DNA of 64,000 bases from Burkholderia ubonensis (lineage in GTDB: Bacteria; Pseudomonadota; Gammaproteobacteria; Burkholderiales; Burkholderiaceae): assembly GCF_001718695.1 (NCBI RefSeq), contig NZ_CP013421.1, forward strand, positions 744,001 through 808,000. Reading direction: 5' to 3'. Shown piece by piece: positions 55,317 through 64,000 of this stretch (position 1 is the first letter of the stretch; the number at the start of each line of letters is the position of its first letter). The notes below the pieces were generated by a model. That model was not told the DNA's origin. It searched no databases and saw nothing but the letters and a program-made list of their open reading frames with translations. The position numbers and the translations under genes are program-made.

Positions 55317-56507
55317 ATGCGTACTCTTTCCGTCTCCGACTGCCTGCCGCACGATCTCGCGCAGGCGCTGCTGATCGGCCGCGTATGGCGGCACGACGGC
55401 GCCCACGCGGGCCCGAGCGTCGTCGCCGTGCGCGGCGGCGAACTGATCGACATCACGCGCACCGTGCCGACCACCGCGGACCTGTTCGACCGCGCCGACG
55501 CCGTCGACCTCGCGCGCAGCGCGCCGGGCGAATCGCTCGGCCGCGTCGAGCCGCTGCTGCAGGCCGCGCTCGACGGCACGCCCGGCGCGTCCGGTGCGGC
55601 GCAGCTGCTCGCGCCGTGCGACGTGCAGGCCATCAAGGCCTGCGGCGTCACGTTCGCCGTCAGCCTGATCGAGCGCGTGATCGAGGAACAGGCCGGCGGC
55701 GATCCCGCGCGAGCGCGCGAGGTGCGCGAAGCGATCACCGCGACGCTCGGCACCGATCTGTCGAAAATCGTGCCCGGCTCGGACGCCGCGCTGCGCCTGA
55801 AGGCGGAACTCGAGCGGCGCGGCGCGTGGTCGCAATACATGGAGGTCGGCATCGGCCCCGACGCCGAGGTGTTCTCCAAGGCGCAGCCGATGTCGGCGGT
55901 GGGTTTCGGCGCGGACGTCGGCTTGCTGCCGGCATCGGTATGGAACAACCCGGAACCGGAGATCGTGCTGGCCGTCGCCAGCGACGGCCGGCCGGTCGGC
56001 GCGACGCTCGGCAACGACGTCAACCTGCGCGACATCGAAGGCCGCTCGGCGCTGCTGCTCGGCAAATGCAAGGACAACAACGGCTCGTGCGCGATCGGCC
56101 CGTTCGTGCGGCTGTTCGCCGACGGCTTCACGCTCGACGGCGTGCGGCAGGCCAGCGTGTCGCTGCGCGTCGAAGGCGCCGATGACGGTTTCGTGCTCGA
56201 CGGCATCAGCCACATGCGCGAGATCAGCCGCGACCCGACCGATCTCGTCGCCCAGACCTGCGGCGCGCATCACCAGTACCCGGACGGCTTCATGCTGTTC
56301 CTCGGCACGATGTTCTCGCCGATCCAGGATCGCGACGCGCCGGGCGCCGGCTTTACGCACCACCTCGGCGACCGCGTGACGATCGCGACGCCCGCGCTCG
56401 GCGCGCTCGTGAACACCGTGCGGCTGTGCACGGAGATCGCGCCATGGAGCTTCGGCGTGCGCGCGCTGTATGCGAACCTCGCGGCGCGCGGCCTGCTCGG
56501 CAAGTGA
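55317..56507 (+). CDS. fumarylacetoacetate-hydrolase-family enzyme (probable 2-keto-3-deoxy-sugar-acid dehydratase)
   Basis: A 396-residue FAH-fold protein, longer than simple hydrolases. An N-terminal domain is followed by the FAH catalytic core: metal-binding YMEVGIGPDAEVFSKAQPMSAVGFGADVG, NNPEPEIVLAVASDGRPVGATLGNDVNLRDIEGRSALLLGKCKDNNGSCAIGP. Lysine in GKCKDNN and the acidic ligands are in place. Its position after the IlvD/Edd dehydratase suggests 2-keto-3-deoxy-pentonate dehydration towards alpha-ketoglutarate semialdehyde, or aldol-type cleavage. Specific substrate not determined. Confidence 0.87.
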   Translation: MRTLSVSDCLPHDLAQALLIGRVWRHDGAHAGPSVVAVRGGELIDITRTVPTTADLFDRADAVDLARSAPGESLGRVEPLLQAALDGTPGASGAAQLLAPCDVQAIKACGVTFAVSLIERVIEEQAGGDPARAREVREAITATLGTDLSKIVPGSDAALRLKAELERRGAWSQYMEVGIGPDAEVFSKAQPMSAVGFGADVGLLPASVWNNPEPEIVLAVASDGRPVGATLGNDVNLRDIEGRSALLLGKCKDNNGSCAIGPFVRLFADGFTLDGVRQASVSLRVEGADDGFVLDGISHMREISRDPTDLVAQTCGAHHQYPDGFMLFLGTMFSPIQDRDAPGAGFTHHLGDRVTIATPALGALVNTVRLCTEIAPWSFGVRALYANLAARGLLGK

Positions 56508-56518
56508 GGCTGCCTGCC

Positions 56519-56548
56519 GCGCAGCGTCATGCCGCGGCTACGCTGCGC
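56519..56548. terminator. hairpin overlapping the ends of convergent FAH and MFS genes
   Basis: GCGCAGCGT and ACGCTGCGC form a 9-bp stem with a 12-nt loop in the 30-bp gap, running into the last MFS codons. Probably a two-way terminator. Confidence 0.45.
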
Positions 56549-57851
56549 GCTCGCCGCTCACGCGCGGCGACCGCAGTGTGCGCGGCACCAGGTTCGTCAC
56601 CAGCAGCGCGCCGAGCATCAGCAGCATCGCAACCACCGCCAGCCCCGCATACGGCGCGCCGGTGCGCGTGAACAGCACGCCGACGAGCCACGAACTGAAC
56701 GCGCCGCCGAGCGAGCCGAGCATGCTGATCGCCGCGATGCCCGCCGCCGCGGCGCGGCCGGTGAGCTGCGCCGCCGGAATCGTCCAGAACACGATCGGCA
56801 CGGTGAACGCGCACAGCTGCGCGACGGCCAGCAGCGTCACGGTCATCCAGACGTGCCCGGCCGCGAACCGCAGGAGCAGCAGGCTGCACGCGGTGACGAG
56901 CATGCACGCGACCGTATGCCAGCGCCGCTCGCCGTGCCGGTCCGAACTCCACGCGATCGCGACGTTGCCGATCATCGTGAAGACCGAAATCAGCCCGGAC
57001 AGCCAGCCGACGCCGGACACGGTCGCCACCCCGGACGCCTTCAACACCGACGGCGACCAGAACGTCACCGCGCCCATCCCGACGTATACGCAGAAATAGA
57101 TCGCCGCGAGCCCGAGCACGCGCCCGTTGCGGAGAACGTCGAGCACGCCGGCCCCGTCGTGCCCGACGACGGCAGCGGCCCGCTCGGCCTGCAGGTCGCG
57201 CGACAGCGCGTGCCGGTCCGCGGCCGACAGCCACGCCGCCTGTTCCGGCCGGTCGCTCAGCATCAGCGGCGCGATCAGGCCCAGCGCGATGGCCGGCAGA
57301 CCTTCGATCAGAAACAGCCACTGCCAGCCGCGCAACCCGAGCGCGTCCTGCAGGTGCGCCATGATCCAGCCGGACAACGGCCCGCCGATCATTCCGGCCA
57401 CTGGCACGGCGAGCAGCAGCACGCTGTTCACGCGCGCGCGCACGGCATCCGGAAACCAGTACGACAGATACAGGATGAGGCCCGGAAAGAAGCCGGCCTC
57501 GGCCGCGCCGAGCAGAAAGCGCACGACGTACAGCGACACGCTGCCCGTCGCGAACATCTGCGCGATCGTGCACAGCCCCCACAGCACCATGATGCGCATC
57601 AGCGTCCGGCTCGCGCCGATCCGCGCCAGCACCAGATTGCTCGGTACCTCGAACGCCGCGTAGCTGATGAAAAAGATGGCCGTCGCGGCACCGAACGCGG
57701 CCTCGCTCAGGCCGAGGTCCTGCAGGAACTGCAGCTTGGCGAAGCCGATGTTCACGCGGTCGATGAAGTTGACCACGTAGCAGACGAACAGAAACGGAAG
57801 CACGCGCAGCGCGACCCGGCGATACAGGAACGCAGAGGATGACTCGGACAT
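56538..57851 (-). CDS. MFS transporter, anion:cation symporter family
   Basis: A second ACS-family importer of 437 residues: VALRVLPFLFVCYVVNFIDRVNIGFAKLQFL in TM1, FLLGAAEAGFFPGLILYLSYWFPDAVRARVNS after TM4. MSESSSAFLYRR at 57851 is preceded by GGAGCCGCCG. Similar to the MFS protein at 50567 but not identical. No GntR-type operator is seen upstream, so it may answer to a different signal. Confidence 0.9.
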   Translation of the reverse strand: MSESSSAFLYRRVALRVLPFLFVCYVVNFIDRVNIGFAKLQFLQDLGLSEAAFGAATAIFFISYAAFEVPSNLVLARIGASRTLMRIMVLWGLCTIAQMFATGSVSLYVVRFLLGAAEAGFFPGLILYLSYWFPDAVRARVNSVLLLAVPVAGMIGGPLSGWIMAHLQDALGLRGWQWLFLIEGLPAIALGLIAPLMLSDRPEQAAWLSAADRHALSRDLQAERAAAVVGHDGAGVLDVLRNGRVLGLAAIYFCVYVGMGAVTFWSPSVLKASGVATVSGVGWLSGLISVFTMIGNVAIAWSSDRHGERRWHTVACMLVTACSLLLLRFAAGHVWMTVTLLAVAQLCAFTVPIVFWTIPAAQLTGRAAAAGIAAISMLGSLGGAFSSWLVGVLFTRTGAPYAGLAVVAMLLMLGALLVTNLVPRTLRSPRVSGERAA

Positions 57852-58681
57852 CGGCGGCTCCAGGAAGATGAACGTGGCTCGCGGCAGCCGCTCGCCGCCG
57901 CATGGCAGGGGGCGAGGCCGTCGTCCTGGCGTCCGGACGGCTGCCCCGATGAAGCCGCGCCCCGGCATGCCGAAACGCGTCGAGCGAACGGGCACCGATG
58001 CCAGGCCGCATGAACGGATTATATGAATCCCGTAATTTGGTACTAATAGGTGGTTTACATGAGATTCAATCCGCACCTCATTCATCCATGTCCCGGAATC
58101 GGGAATCTGGCTTCAGTCATCAACCAAGCCGGCGAGACGAGCAGCTTGCTTCACGCCGCCTACGGCCCGCGCGCGGCGGCGGAGCACGGGCGACGCGAGA
58201 TTCGGGCCGGCGGCGCTCTGCCCGGCGCCCGGTAACGGGTGGGGCCCCGAGGCGGTCGGCGCGGAGAACGGCGCGATTTGCCGTCCGCGCGCGTCTACCC
58301 CCACTCGAAGGCGACGCCTTCCGCCCTGTCTTCGATCCGCGCTCTCGCCCGTCGCGGCGGCGCCAGCACTACCCGGCGACAACATGCGTAAACCCGCTCT
58401 CGACATTAAATTGAATCCCCTATAATGGGATTCACCGACACGACGTGGACGATTACGGCAGCCAGCACCCGCGGTCGGTCCCGTTTCCAGCGGTCGCTTC
58501 ACTTCATTACGGTCCCCGCAGACCGCGTCACCCCGCGGTTTTTTTCTGGATATGATCGTCTGCACGACCGGTCCTGTGACCGGCCGCCTTCAGCGCAACG
58601 CCGCGGCGGGCCGCGCATTGCGCGATTCCCGTGACCCGCGACGGGCAGCATGAGCCGGCTTCGGCCGGCATTGAATTTGAG
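57852..58681. other. divergent intergenic region between MFS and AraC genes
   Basis: An 830-bp gap. It holds two copies of GAATCCC (58025-58031 and within 58412-58434), an AT-rich stretch at about 58018-58075, and a TATAAT box. In-frame GTG codons could extend the AraC protein to 58631. No other gene is supported. Confidence 0.5.
58412..58434 (+). promoter_or_regulatory. dyad TGAATCCC-N7-GGGATTCA centred on a TATAAT box
   Basis: Perfect 8-bp arms around CTATAAT; the spacer is a consensus minus 10 (58421-58426). TCGACA at 58400-58405 could be the minus 35 but the spacer is only 15 bp. An operator laid over a promoter reading towards the AraC gene is the simplest reading. Confidence 0.5.
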
Positions 58682-59647
58682 ATGGGGCGCCTCAGCGACA
58701 CCATGAACCTGCATGCCGAATCCCGCTGCTTCTCGGACGTCTTCCTCCATTCGCAGGCCATCGTGAACTGGTCGCAGCACTACGACCAGATCAGTCCGGG
58801 CATCGCCACGACGACGCTGCGCCAGGTCGCCGGCCAGCGCTTTCACGTGTTCCGCGAACGGATCAACCAGCGTGTCATGCAGCACGGCCTCGCGCCGCGC
58901 GGCCGCCTCTGCTTCGCGCTGCCGATCGCGAACACGGCCGCACCGATCGTGCAGGGGCGCACCGTCGCGCGTCCGAGCCTGCTCACGCTGCGCGGCGGCG
59001 AAGAGTTCGTCGCGCATCTTCCGTGCGACACCGAAGTGCTCGCCTTCACGATCGATCGCACGCTCACGGCCGATCACGCGCTCGACGAACTGGCGAACCT
59101 GCCCGCGCGCGTCCTCCGGCAACCGGTGCTGCCGATCTCGCCGGTGCGCTACCGCACGGCGCTGGACGGCCTCGAGCGCGTGCTCTGCCAGGCGCTCGAC
59201 CACGGTTCGCTCACGGCCCGCGACGCGTTCGACGAACGCGTGCTCGCCCATAACGTGGTCGGCATCCTGCTCGACCTCGTACAGTCGGACGAAGCGGATG
59301 CGGGCGCGCTGCCGTCGGCGTCGACGCAAAGCTACATCGTGCGGCGCAGCCAGGAAATCGCACTGGAATGCGACGACGTGCCGACGGTGATCGATCTCTG
59401 CCATCACCTCCGAATCAGCCGCCGCACGCTGCAATACAGCTTTCAGAACGTCGTCGGCACCACGCCGACCGCCTACCTGCGCTCGATCCGGCTCAACGCG
59501 GTGCGCCGCTTCCTGATGACGACACCCGAGACGATGCGGATCGGCGACGCGGCGGCGCAATTCGGCTTTTGTCATTTCGGGCGATTCTCCGCGTACTACC
59601 AGCAACATTTCCACGAGCTGCCGTCGCACACGCCGCGCCTGAGCTGA
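58682..59647 (+). CDS. AraC-family regulator of the downstream amine cluster
   Basis: A 321-residue AraC protein. The N-terminal AraC-binding-like domain includes SQAIVNWSQHYDQISPGIATTTLRQVAG, and the C-terminal HTH pair includes CHHLRISRRTLQYSFQNVVGTTPTAYLRSIRLNAVRRFLM and AAAQFGFCHFGRFSAYYQQHFHELPSHT, similar to EutR/FeaR-type regulators. The start is uncertain: GTG 58631, ATG 58682 or ATG 58703. It stands upstream of permease and aldehyde dehydrogenase units that share one upstream element. Confidence 0.88.
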   Translation: MGRLSDTMNLHAESRCFSDVFLHSQAIVNWSQHYDQISPGIATTTLRQVAGQRFHVFRERINQRVMQHGLAPRGRLCFALPIANTAAPIVQGRTVARPSLLTLRGGEEFVAHLPCDTEVLAFTIDRTLTADHALDELANLPARVLRQPVLPISPVRYRTALDGLERVLCQALDHGSLTARDAFDERVLAHNVVGILLDLVQSDEADAGALPSASTQSYIVRRSQEIALECDDVPTVIDLCHHLRISRRTLQYSFQNVVGTTPTAYLRSIRLNAVRRFLMTTPETMRIGDAAAQFGFCHFGRFSAYYQQHFHELPSHTPRLS

Positions 59648-59674
59648 ACCGTCGCGCCGCCGCGCGCCGTATCC

Positions 59675-59724
59675 GGGTAATTCCCTGCCGCACGGCGCGC
59701 GCGGATTGCCGATAGCGGACAACG
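59675..59724 (+). promoter_or_regulatory. upstream element of the permease gene (copy 1)
   Basis: About 50 bp beginning GGGTAATTCCCTG and ending with a 21-bp block that starts GATTGCCGATAGCGG (59704-59724). The same arrangement occurs before the aldehyde dehydrogenase gene. Candidate AraC-family binding site. Confidence 0.65.
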
Positions 59725-59935
59725 TCCCGGATTTCGGCACCCTAAATTCTGGCGTCGGCCCGTTCGCACGCATGCACCAGATGCGTGACCGGGCGGCCGT
59801 CGAAGCACACACCTGTGTCGTCGCCGCACGGCAGCTCCCGTTGCCGGATCGTCAGGATGGTCCCGCGGCGCACGGACATTGATCAGGCATGCCGTGGTCG
59901 CTTCCTGACGGACGATCCGGCCAGCGGGACTACTC

Positions 59936-61375
59936 ATGAACGAATCGTCATCCCGGTCCGACGCGGGGCTCAGCAGGAACGCGGTCGGACTCTCACACAT
60001 CGTCTTCTTCGTCGTCGCCGCGGCCGCGCCGCTCACCGCGATGGTCGGCGCGACACCGGCGGCGTTCTCGCTCGGCAACGGCCCCGGCGTGCCCGGCGTC
60101 TTCGTGCTGGCCGGCGTGATGTACCTGATCTTCAGCATCGGATACGCGGCGATGAGCCGGCATATCTCCAACGCGGGCGCCTTCTATGCGTACATCGCGA
60201 ACGGGCTCGGGCGGCCCGTCGGCGTGGGCGGCGCATTCGTCGCGATCGTCGCGTACAACGCGGTGCAGATCGCGATCTACAGCATGTTCGGCTTCTTTCT
60301 CAACAACGCCGTCCAGCAGCATTACGGCGTCGACGTGCCGTGGTGGGCGTTCGCGCTGGCCTGCGTCGCCGCCGTGCATCTCTGCGGCGCGCGACACATC
60401 GAGTTCAGCGGACGGCTGCTCGGCCTGCTGATGCTCGGCGAGATCGCGATCGTGATGCTGCTCGACGTCGCGATCGTCGCGCACGGCGCGACTGCCGGCG
60501 GCTTCAGCGCGAGGCCGTTCATGCCCGCGGCGGTGTTCGTGCCGGGCCTCGGCACCGCGCTCGTGTTCGTCCTCGGCTCGTACATGGGCTTCGAGGCCAC
60601 GGCCATCTTCTCCGAGGAAGCGCGCGACCCGAAGCGCACGATCCCGCGCGCGACGTACCTGGCCGTGATCCTCATCATGGTGTTCTACGCGCTGTCGTCA
60701 TGGGCGATCGTCGAGGCGTGGGGCGAAGGCCACATCGCCGCGCAAGCGGCCCGCGATCCGGCCAATCTGTGGTTCGCCGTCAGCAGCCGGCTGCTCGGCA
60801 ACATCGCCACCGATGCGATGAACGTGCTGCTCGTCACGAGCCTGTTCGCGGCCATCCTGTCGTTCCACAACACGATCACGCGCTATTTCTACGCGATGGG
60901 GCGGGAACGCGTGCTGTGGCGCAAGCTCGGCCATACGTGCCCCGTGCATCGCTGCCCCGACGTCGCGGGCAAGGTGCAGACGGTGATCGCGCTCGCGGCG
61001 ATCGTCGGCTCGGCCGCGTTCCGGCTCGACCCGTTCGCCATCGTGTTCTCGTGGATGAGCGCGCTCGCGACGATCGGCATCATCGCCGTGCAGATCCTCG
61101 TGGCGACGTCGGTGATCGCCTTCTTCGCGCGCGACCATCGGGACGCCTCGATCGTGCACCGCCTGATCGCGCCGCTCGTCAGCGTGGTCGCGCTCGGCGC
61201 ATGTCTCGTGCTGGTGGTGCGCAACCTGTCGGTGCTGAGCGGATCGGACTCCGCGTTCGTCGCGATGTTTCCGTATTTCCTGCTCGCCATCGGCGCGCTC
61301 GGCATTCGCGCCGCATTGCGATTGAAGCGCAGCGATCCCGACCTGTACCGCGAACTCGGGCGCGCCGCCCAGTAA
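59936..61375 (+). CDS. APC-superfamily amino acid/amine permease
   Basis: A 479-residue permease with about 12 TM helices: VGLSHIVFFVVAAAAPLTAMVGATPAAFSLGNGPGVPGVF (TM1 region of APC transporters), VYNAVQIAIY-like TM3, and FVLGSYMGFEATAIFSEEARDPKRTIPRATYLA, the conserved segment before TM7. Probably imports an amino acid, polyamine or amino alcohol for the enzymes encoded next. MNESSSRSD lies 288 bp after the AraC gene. Confidence 0.9.
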   Translation: MNESSSRSDAGLSRNAVGLSHIVFFVVAAAAPLTAMVGATPAAFSLGNGPGVPGVFVLAGVMYLIFSIGYAAMSRHISNAGAFYAYIANGLGRPVGVGGAFVAIVAYNAVQIAIYSMFGFFLNNAVQQHYGVDVPWWAFALACVAAVHLCGARHIEFSGRLLGLLMLGEIAIVMLLDVAIVAHGATAGGFSARPFMPAAVFVPGLGTALVFVLGSYMGFEATAIFSEEARDPKRTIPRATYLAVILIMVFYALSSWAIVEAWGEGHIAAQAARDPANLWFAVSSRLLGNIATDAMNVLLVTSLFAAILSFHNTITRYFYAMGRERVLWRKLGHTCPVHRCPDVAGKVQTVIALAAIVGSAAFRLDPFAIVFSWMSALATIGIIAVQILVATSVIAFFARDHRDASIVHRLIAPLVSVVALGACLVLVVRNLSVLSGSDSAFVAMFPYFLLAIGALGIRAALRLKRSDPDLYRELGRAAQ

Positions 61376-61448
61376 GCGCGGCCCGGCGCGCGCAGCGCTG
61401 CCGCCGCGCCGCAATCCCACCGCATTCCCATCGCAATCCCGCCGCGGG

Positions 61449-61468
61449 CGCGTCTATGCATAGACGCG
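61449..61468. promoter_or_regulatory. 20-bp perfect palindrome after the permease gene
   Basis: CGCGTCTATGCATAGACGCG, 74 bp after the permease stop and just before the second copy of the shared element. It could be a hairpin that ends the permease transcript (no T tract) or an operator. Confidence 0.45.
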
Positions 61469-61486
61469 TCGCGCCGCCGTCGGCAC

Positions 61487-61537
61487 GGGTATTCCCTGAC
61501 CGATACGCGCGGCAGCGATTGCCGATAGCGGACAACG
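61487..61537 (+). promoter_or_regulatory. upstream element of the aldehyde dehydrogenase gene (copy 2)
   Basis: Begins GGGTATTCCCTG and ends with the same 21-bp block (61517-61537) as copy 1; the total length differs by one base. It lies 110 bp before the ATG. Confidence 0.65.
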
Positions 61538-61647
61538 CGCGCCGTTTCATCGACATACAGTGAATCCGACGTTGGACCGCGGCCGTGGCAGCCGTCATCG
61601 CCCCGCCCGATCGGCCCGACGCTTCGTACCTGTGACACACGGACACC

Positions 61648-63093
61648 ATGATGAAAATCCAGAACCTGATCGGCGGCCGGCATTGCGATGCCTCCACCGG
61701 CCGCACCTTCGACAAGCTGGCGCCCGCGACCGGAGACCGCATCTGCACCGTTCCCGCCTCGAGCGCCGACGACGTCGATCGCGCCGTGCGCGCCGCCCAC
61801 GACGCATTGCACGACGACGCATGGGCCCGCGCCGGCGGCGCGGCCCGCGCCCGCTGGCTGTATCGGCTGGCGGACCTCGTCGAGCGCGAAAGCGAAGCGC
61901 TGGAGAGCCTGCTCGCCGTCGAACAAGGGCGGCCACCGGCCGAGATGCGCATGATGGACCTGCCGATGACCATCGACACGCTGCGCTATTTCGCCGGATG
62001 GGCCGACAAGCTCGAGGGCCGGACGATCCCGACCGACGGCTTCATGGGCCGCCCGACGCTCAGTTACACGCGGCGCGCGCCGGTCGGCGTCGCCGGCCAG
62101 ATCGTGCCGTGGAACGCGCCGCTGATGATCGCCGTGTGGAAGCTCGTGCCCGCACTCGCGGCCGGCTGCCCGGTGGTGATCAAGCCGTCCGAGGATGCGC
62201 CGCTCGCCGTGGCGCGGCTCGGCAAGCTCGCGTGCGAAGCCGGCCTGCCGGCCGGCGTCGTCAACATCGTGCACGGCATGGGCGCCGAGGTCGGCGCTGC
62301 GCTCGTCGCGCATCCGCTCGTCAGCAAGATCAGTTTCACCGGCAGTACCGAAGTCGGCCGCACGATCGCCTGCGATGCGGCGCGCACCTTCAAGCGCGTC
62401 ACGCTCGAGCTCGGCGGCAAGGCCGCGCAGATCGTCTTCGCGGATGCCGATCTCGACCGCGCGATCCCGTCGCTGGTGGCCGGCATGTTCGCGAACCAGG
62501 GGCAGACGTGTGCGGCCGGCTCGCGCGTGCTCGCGCACCGGTCGATCGCGGACGCACTCGAAGCGCGGCTCGCCGACGCGGCACGCACCATCCGCGTCGG
62601 GCCGCCGACCGAGGCCGGCGTGCAGATGGGCGCGCTCATCAACCCGCGGCATCTCGCACGCGTGCGGGCGCACGTCGCGGCCGCGCTGGCCGAAGGCGCG
62701 GTCATGCTCGCCGGCGACGAACAGGTGCCGCCGCGCGGCTGCTTCATGCGCCCGACGATACTCGGCGGCGTGCATCCGGGCATGCGCATCGCGCGCGAAG
62801 AAGTGTTCGGCCCGGTCGGCATGGTGATGCCGTTCGAGACCGAGGACGATGCGATCCGGATCGCCAACGACACGCCGTTCGGCCTGTCCGCCTCGGTCTG
62901 GACGCAGGATGTCGGCACCGCGCACCGCGTCGCCGAACGGCTCGACGTCGGTGCGGTCGCCATCAACGCATGGAGCCCGATCGATGCGCGCCTGCCGTGG
63001 GGCGGCACCCGGCAAAGCGGAATCGGGCGTGACCTGTCGAAGGCCGCGCTCGATTCGTACCTCGAGGAAAAGATCGTCACGGCCGCGCTGTGA
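61648..63093 (+). CDS. NAD(P)+-dependent aldehyde dehydrogenase
   Basis: A 481-residue ALDH superfamily enzyme: coenzyme-binding [40 protein letters not shown], catalytic Glu in [13 protein letters not shown] and catalytic Cys in GQTCAAGSR, with the closing [22 protein letters not shown]. Would oxidise the aldehyde left after transamination, such as a semialdehyde. It is followed 55 bp on by the aminotransferase gene. Confidence 0.94.
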   Translation: MMKIQNLIGGRHCDASTGRTFDKLAPATGDRICTVPASSADDVDRAVRAAHDALHDDAWARAGGAARARWLYRLADLVERESEALESLLAVEQGRPPAEMRMMDLPMTIDTLRYFAGWADKLEGRTIPTDGFMGRPTLSYTRRAPVGVAGQIVPWNAPLMIAVWKLVPALAAGCPVVIKPSEDAPLAVARLGKLACEAGLPAGVVNIVHGMGAEVGAALVAHPLVSKISFTGSTEVGRTIACDAARTFKRVTLELGGKAAQIVFADADLDRAIPSLVAGMFANQGQTCAAGSRVLAHRSIADALEARLADAARTIRVGPPTEAGVQMGALINPRHLARVRAHVAAALAEGAVMLAGDEQVPPRGCFMRPTILGGVHPGMRIAREEVFGPVGMVMPFETEDDAIRIANDTPFGLSASVWTQDVGTAHRVAERLDVGAVAINAWSPIDARLPWGGTRQSGIGRDLSKAALDSYLEEKIVTAAL

Positions 63094-63148
63094 TGTCGCG
63101 GCGCACGCCGCGCCGCACCGTGTTCACGCACTTGAAGAGAGATACCTC

Positions 63149-64000
63149 ATGGACTACCAAAAGCGACAAAAGCGATTCTGGCACCCGATGAGCTCGGCCG
63201 CGGCCGGGCATACGACCCCGACGGTCATCATCGCCCGCGGCGACGGCAACTACGTGTACGACGTCGAAGGCCACCGCATGCTCGACGGCGTCGCGGGCCT
63301 GTGGAACGTCAACGTCGGCCACAACCGCAAGGAAGTGAAGGACGCGATCGTGCGCCAGCTCGACGAGCTGTCCTACTATCAGACCTTCGACGGCGTGGCC
63401 CACCCGCGCGTCTACGATCTGGCCGACCGCCTGTGCGCGATGTTCGAGCAGGAGGACATGCAGCGCGTCATGTTCGGCAGCGGCGGCTCCGACGCGATCG
63501 AGACCGCGCTGAAGATCGCACGCCAGTACTGGGTCGCCGCGGGCGAGCCGTCGCGCACGAAGTTCCTGTCGCTGCGCAACGGCTATCACGGCGTGCACAT
63601 GGGCGGCACGTCGATCGGCGGCAACGGCGTCTACCACTACAATCACGGTCCGTTGCTGCCCGGCTGCGTGCTGCTGGATACCCCGTGGCTGTATCGCAAT
63701 CCGTGGAACTGCGATGATCCGGACCAGCTGGTCGAACACTGCATCCGGCAACTGGAGGACACGATCGCCTTTCATGGCCAGCAGACCATCGCGGCGTTCG
63801 TCGCGGAGCCGGTGCAGGGCGCCGGCGGCCTGATCGTCCCGCCGGCCAGCTACTGGGCGCGCGTGCGGAACGTATGCGACCGGCACGGCATCCTGCTGAT
63901 CGCCGACGAAGTGGTGACCGGCTTCGGCCGCAGCGGCAGCCTGTTCGGCAGCCGCGGCTGGGGCGTGCGCCCGGACATCATGTGTCTCGCGAAGGGCATC
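63149..64000 (+). CDS. class III (omega) aminotransferase, C-terminus outside window
   Basis: PLP-dependent aminotransferase, the first 284 residues of about 450. Visible are [70 protein letters not shown] (phosphate-binding), [16 protein letters not shown] and the cofactor Asp in [15 protein letters not shown]. The PLP lysine would follow CLAKGI at the window edge. A beta-alanine, GABA, polyamine or taurine aminotransferase is possible; with the ALDH it turns an omega-amino acid or amine into a carboxylate. GAAGAGAGA precedes the ATG. Confidence 0.93.
   Translation, partial: MDYQKRQKRFWHPMSSAAAGHTTPTVIIARGDGNYVYDVEGHRMLDGVAGLWNVNVGHNRKEVKDAIVRQLDELSYYQTFDGVAHPRVYDLADRLCAMFEQEDMQRVMFGSGGSDAIETALKIARQYWVAAGEPSRTKFLSLRNGYHGVHMGGTSIGGNGVYHYNHGPLLPGCVLLDTPWLYRNPWNCDDPDQLVEHCIRQLEDTIAFHGQQTIAAFVAEPVQGAGGLIVPPASYWARVRNVCDRHGILLIADEVVTGFGRSGSLFGSRGWGVRPDIMCLAKGI

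Noticed and set aside
1..64000. CRISPR arrays, rRNA operons, intact tRNAs, prophage structural genes, conjugation genes
   Set aside because: Looked for and not seen. The only tRNA resemblance is the half structure near 16253-16301, and the only mobile element is the IS at 22662-23578.

Overview
The window is GC-rich (roughly two thirds G+C, strong G/C third-position bias) and gene-dense. Gene families and order point to a Burkholderia chromosome, most likely of the B. cepacia complex and probably a secondary replicon. This placement comes from gene content, not from a search.

Layout: (1) 1-5433, minus strand: a beta-oxidation operon (acyl-CoA dehydrogenase, ETF-ubiquinone oxidoreductase, thiolase, 3-hydroxyacyl-CoA dehydrogenase cut by the window edge). 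(2) 6071-9098: proton-translocating transhydrogenase pntAB. (3) 9291-15762: two AraC regulators of one subfamily around an acyl-CoA ligase, then a two-component system. (4) 16320-18638: a short TonB-like protein, a possible HEPN-like remnant, and an AraC regulator divergent from an AhpD-like protein. (5) 18997-22212: pqiABC, preceded by a 34-codon cysteine-rich ORF. (6) 22662-24858: accessory segment with a 917-bp IS5-family element, a small orphan gene and a RES/Xre toxin-antitoxin pair with a readable promoter and operator.

(7) 26305-44547, minus strand: one exopolysaccharide operon of about 18 kb. In transcription order it carries GDP-mannose synthesis, undecaprenyl-phosphate sugar transferase, tyrosine phosphatase, a small frame-ambiguous ORF, Wza, Wzc kinase, Wzx, Wzy, three glycosyltransferases, a secreted DUF4838 protein, a glycosyltransferase joined in frame to a pyruvyltransferase, and finally an H-NS-like gene. 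Almost every junction overlaps or is a few bases long. Upstream lies a well-formed sigma-54 promoter (45008-45023) with palindromic candidate activator sites 130-280 bp further upstream. This resembles the c-di-GMP-controlled Bep exopolysaccharide locus of B. cenocepacia and lacks the UDP-glucose dehydrogenase of the cepacian cluster; the identification is an inference.

(8) 45484-50497: LysR regulator plus tcuABC for tricarballylate use. (9) 50567-57851: a sugar-acid regulon (MFS, LacI regulator, IlvD/Edd dehydratase, FAH-family enzyme, second MFS) with three GntR-type operators of core TTACCGGTAA. (10) 58682-64000: AraC regulator, APC permease, aldehyde dehydrogenase and class III aminotransferase (cut by the window edge), a likely amine or omega-amino-acid catabolic cluster in which the permease and the dehydrogenase/aminotransferase units each carry the same roughly 50-bp upstream element.
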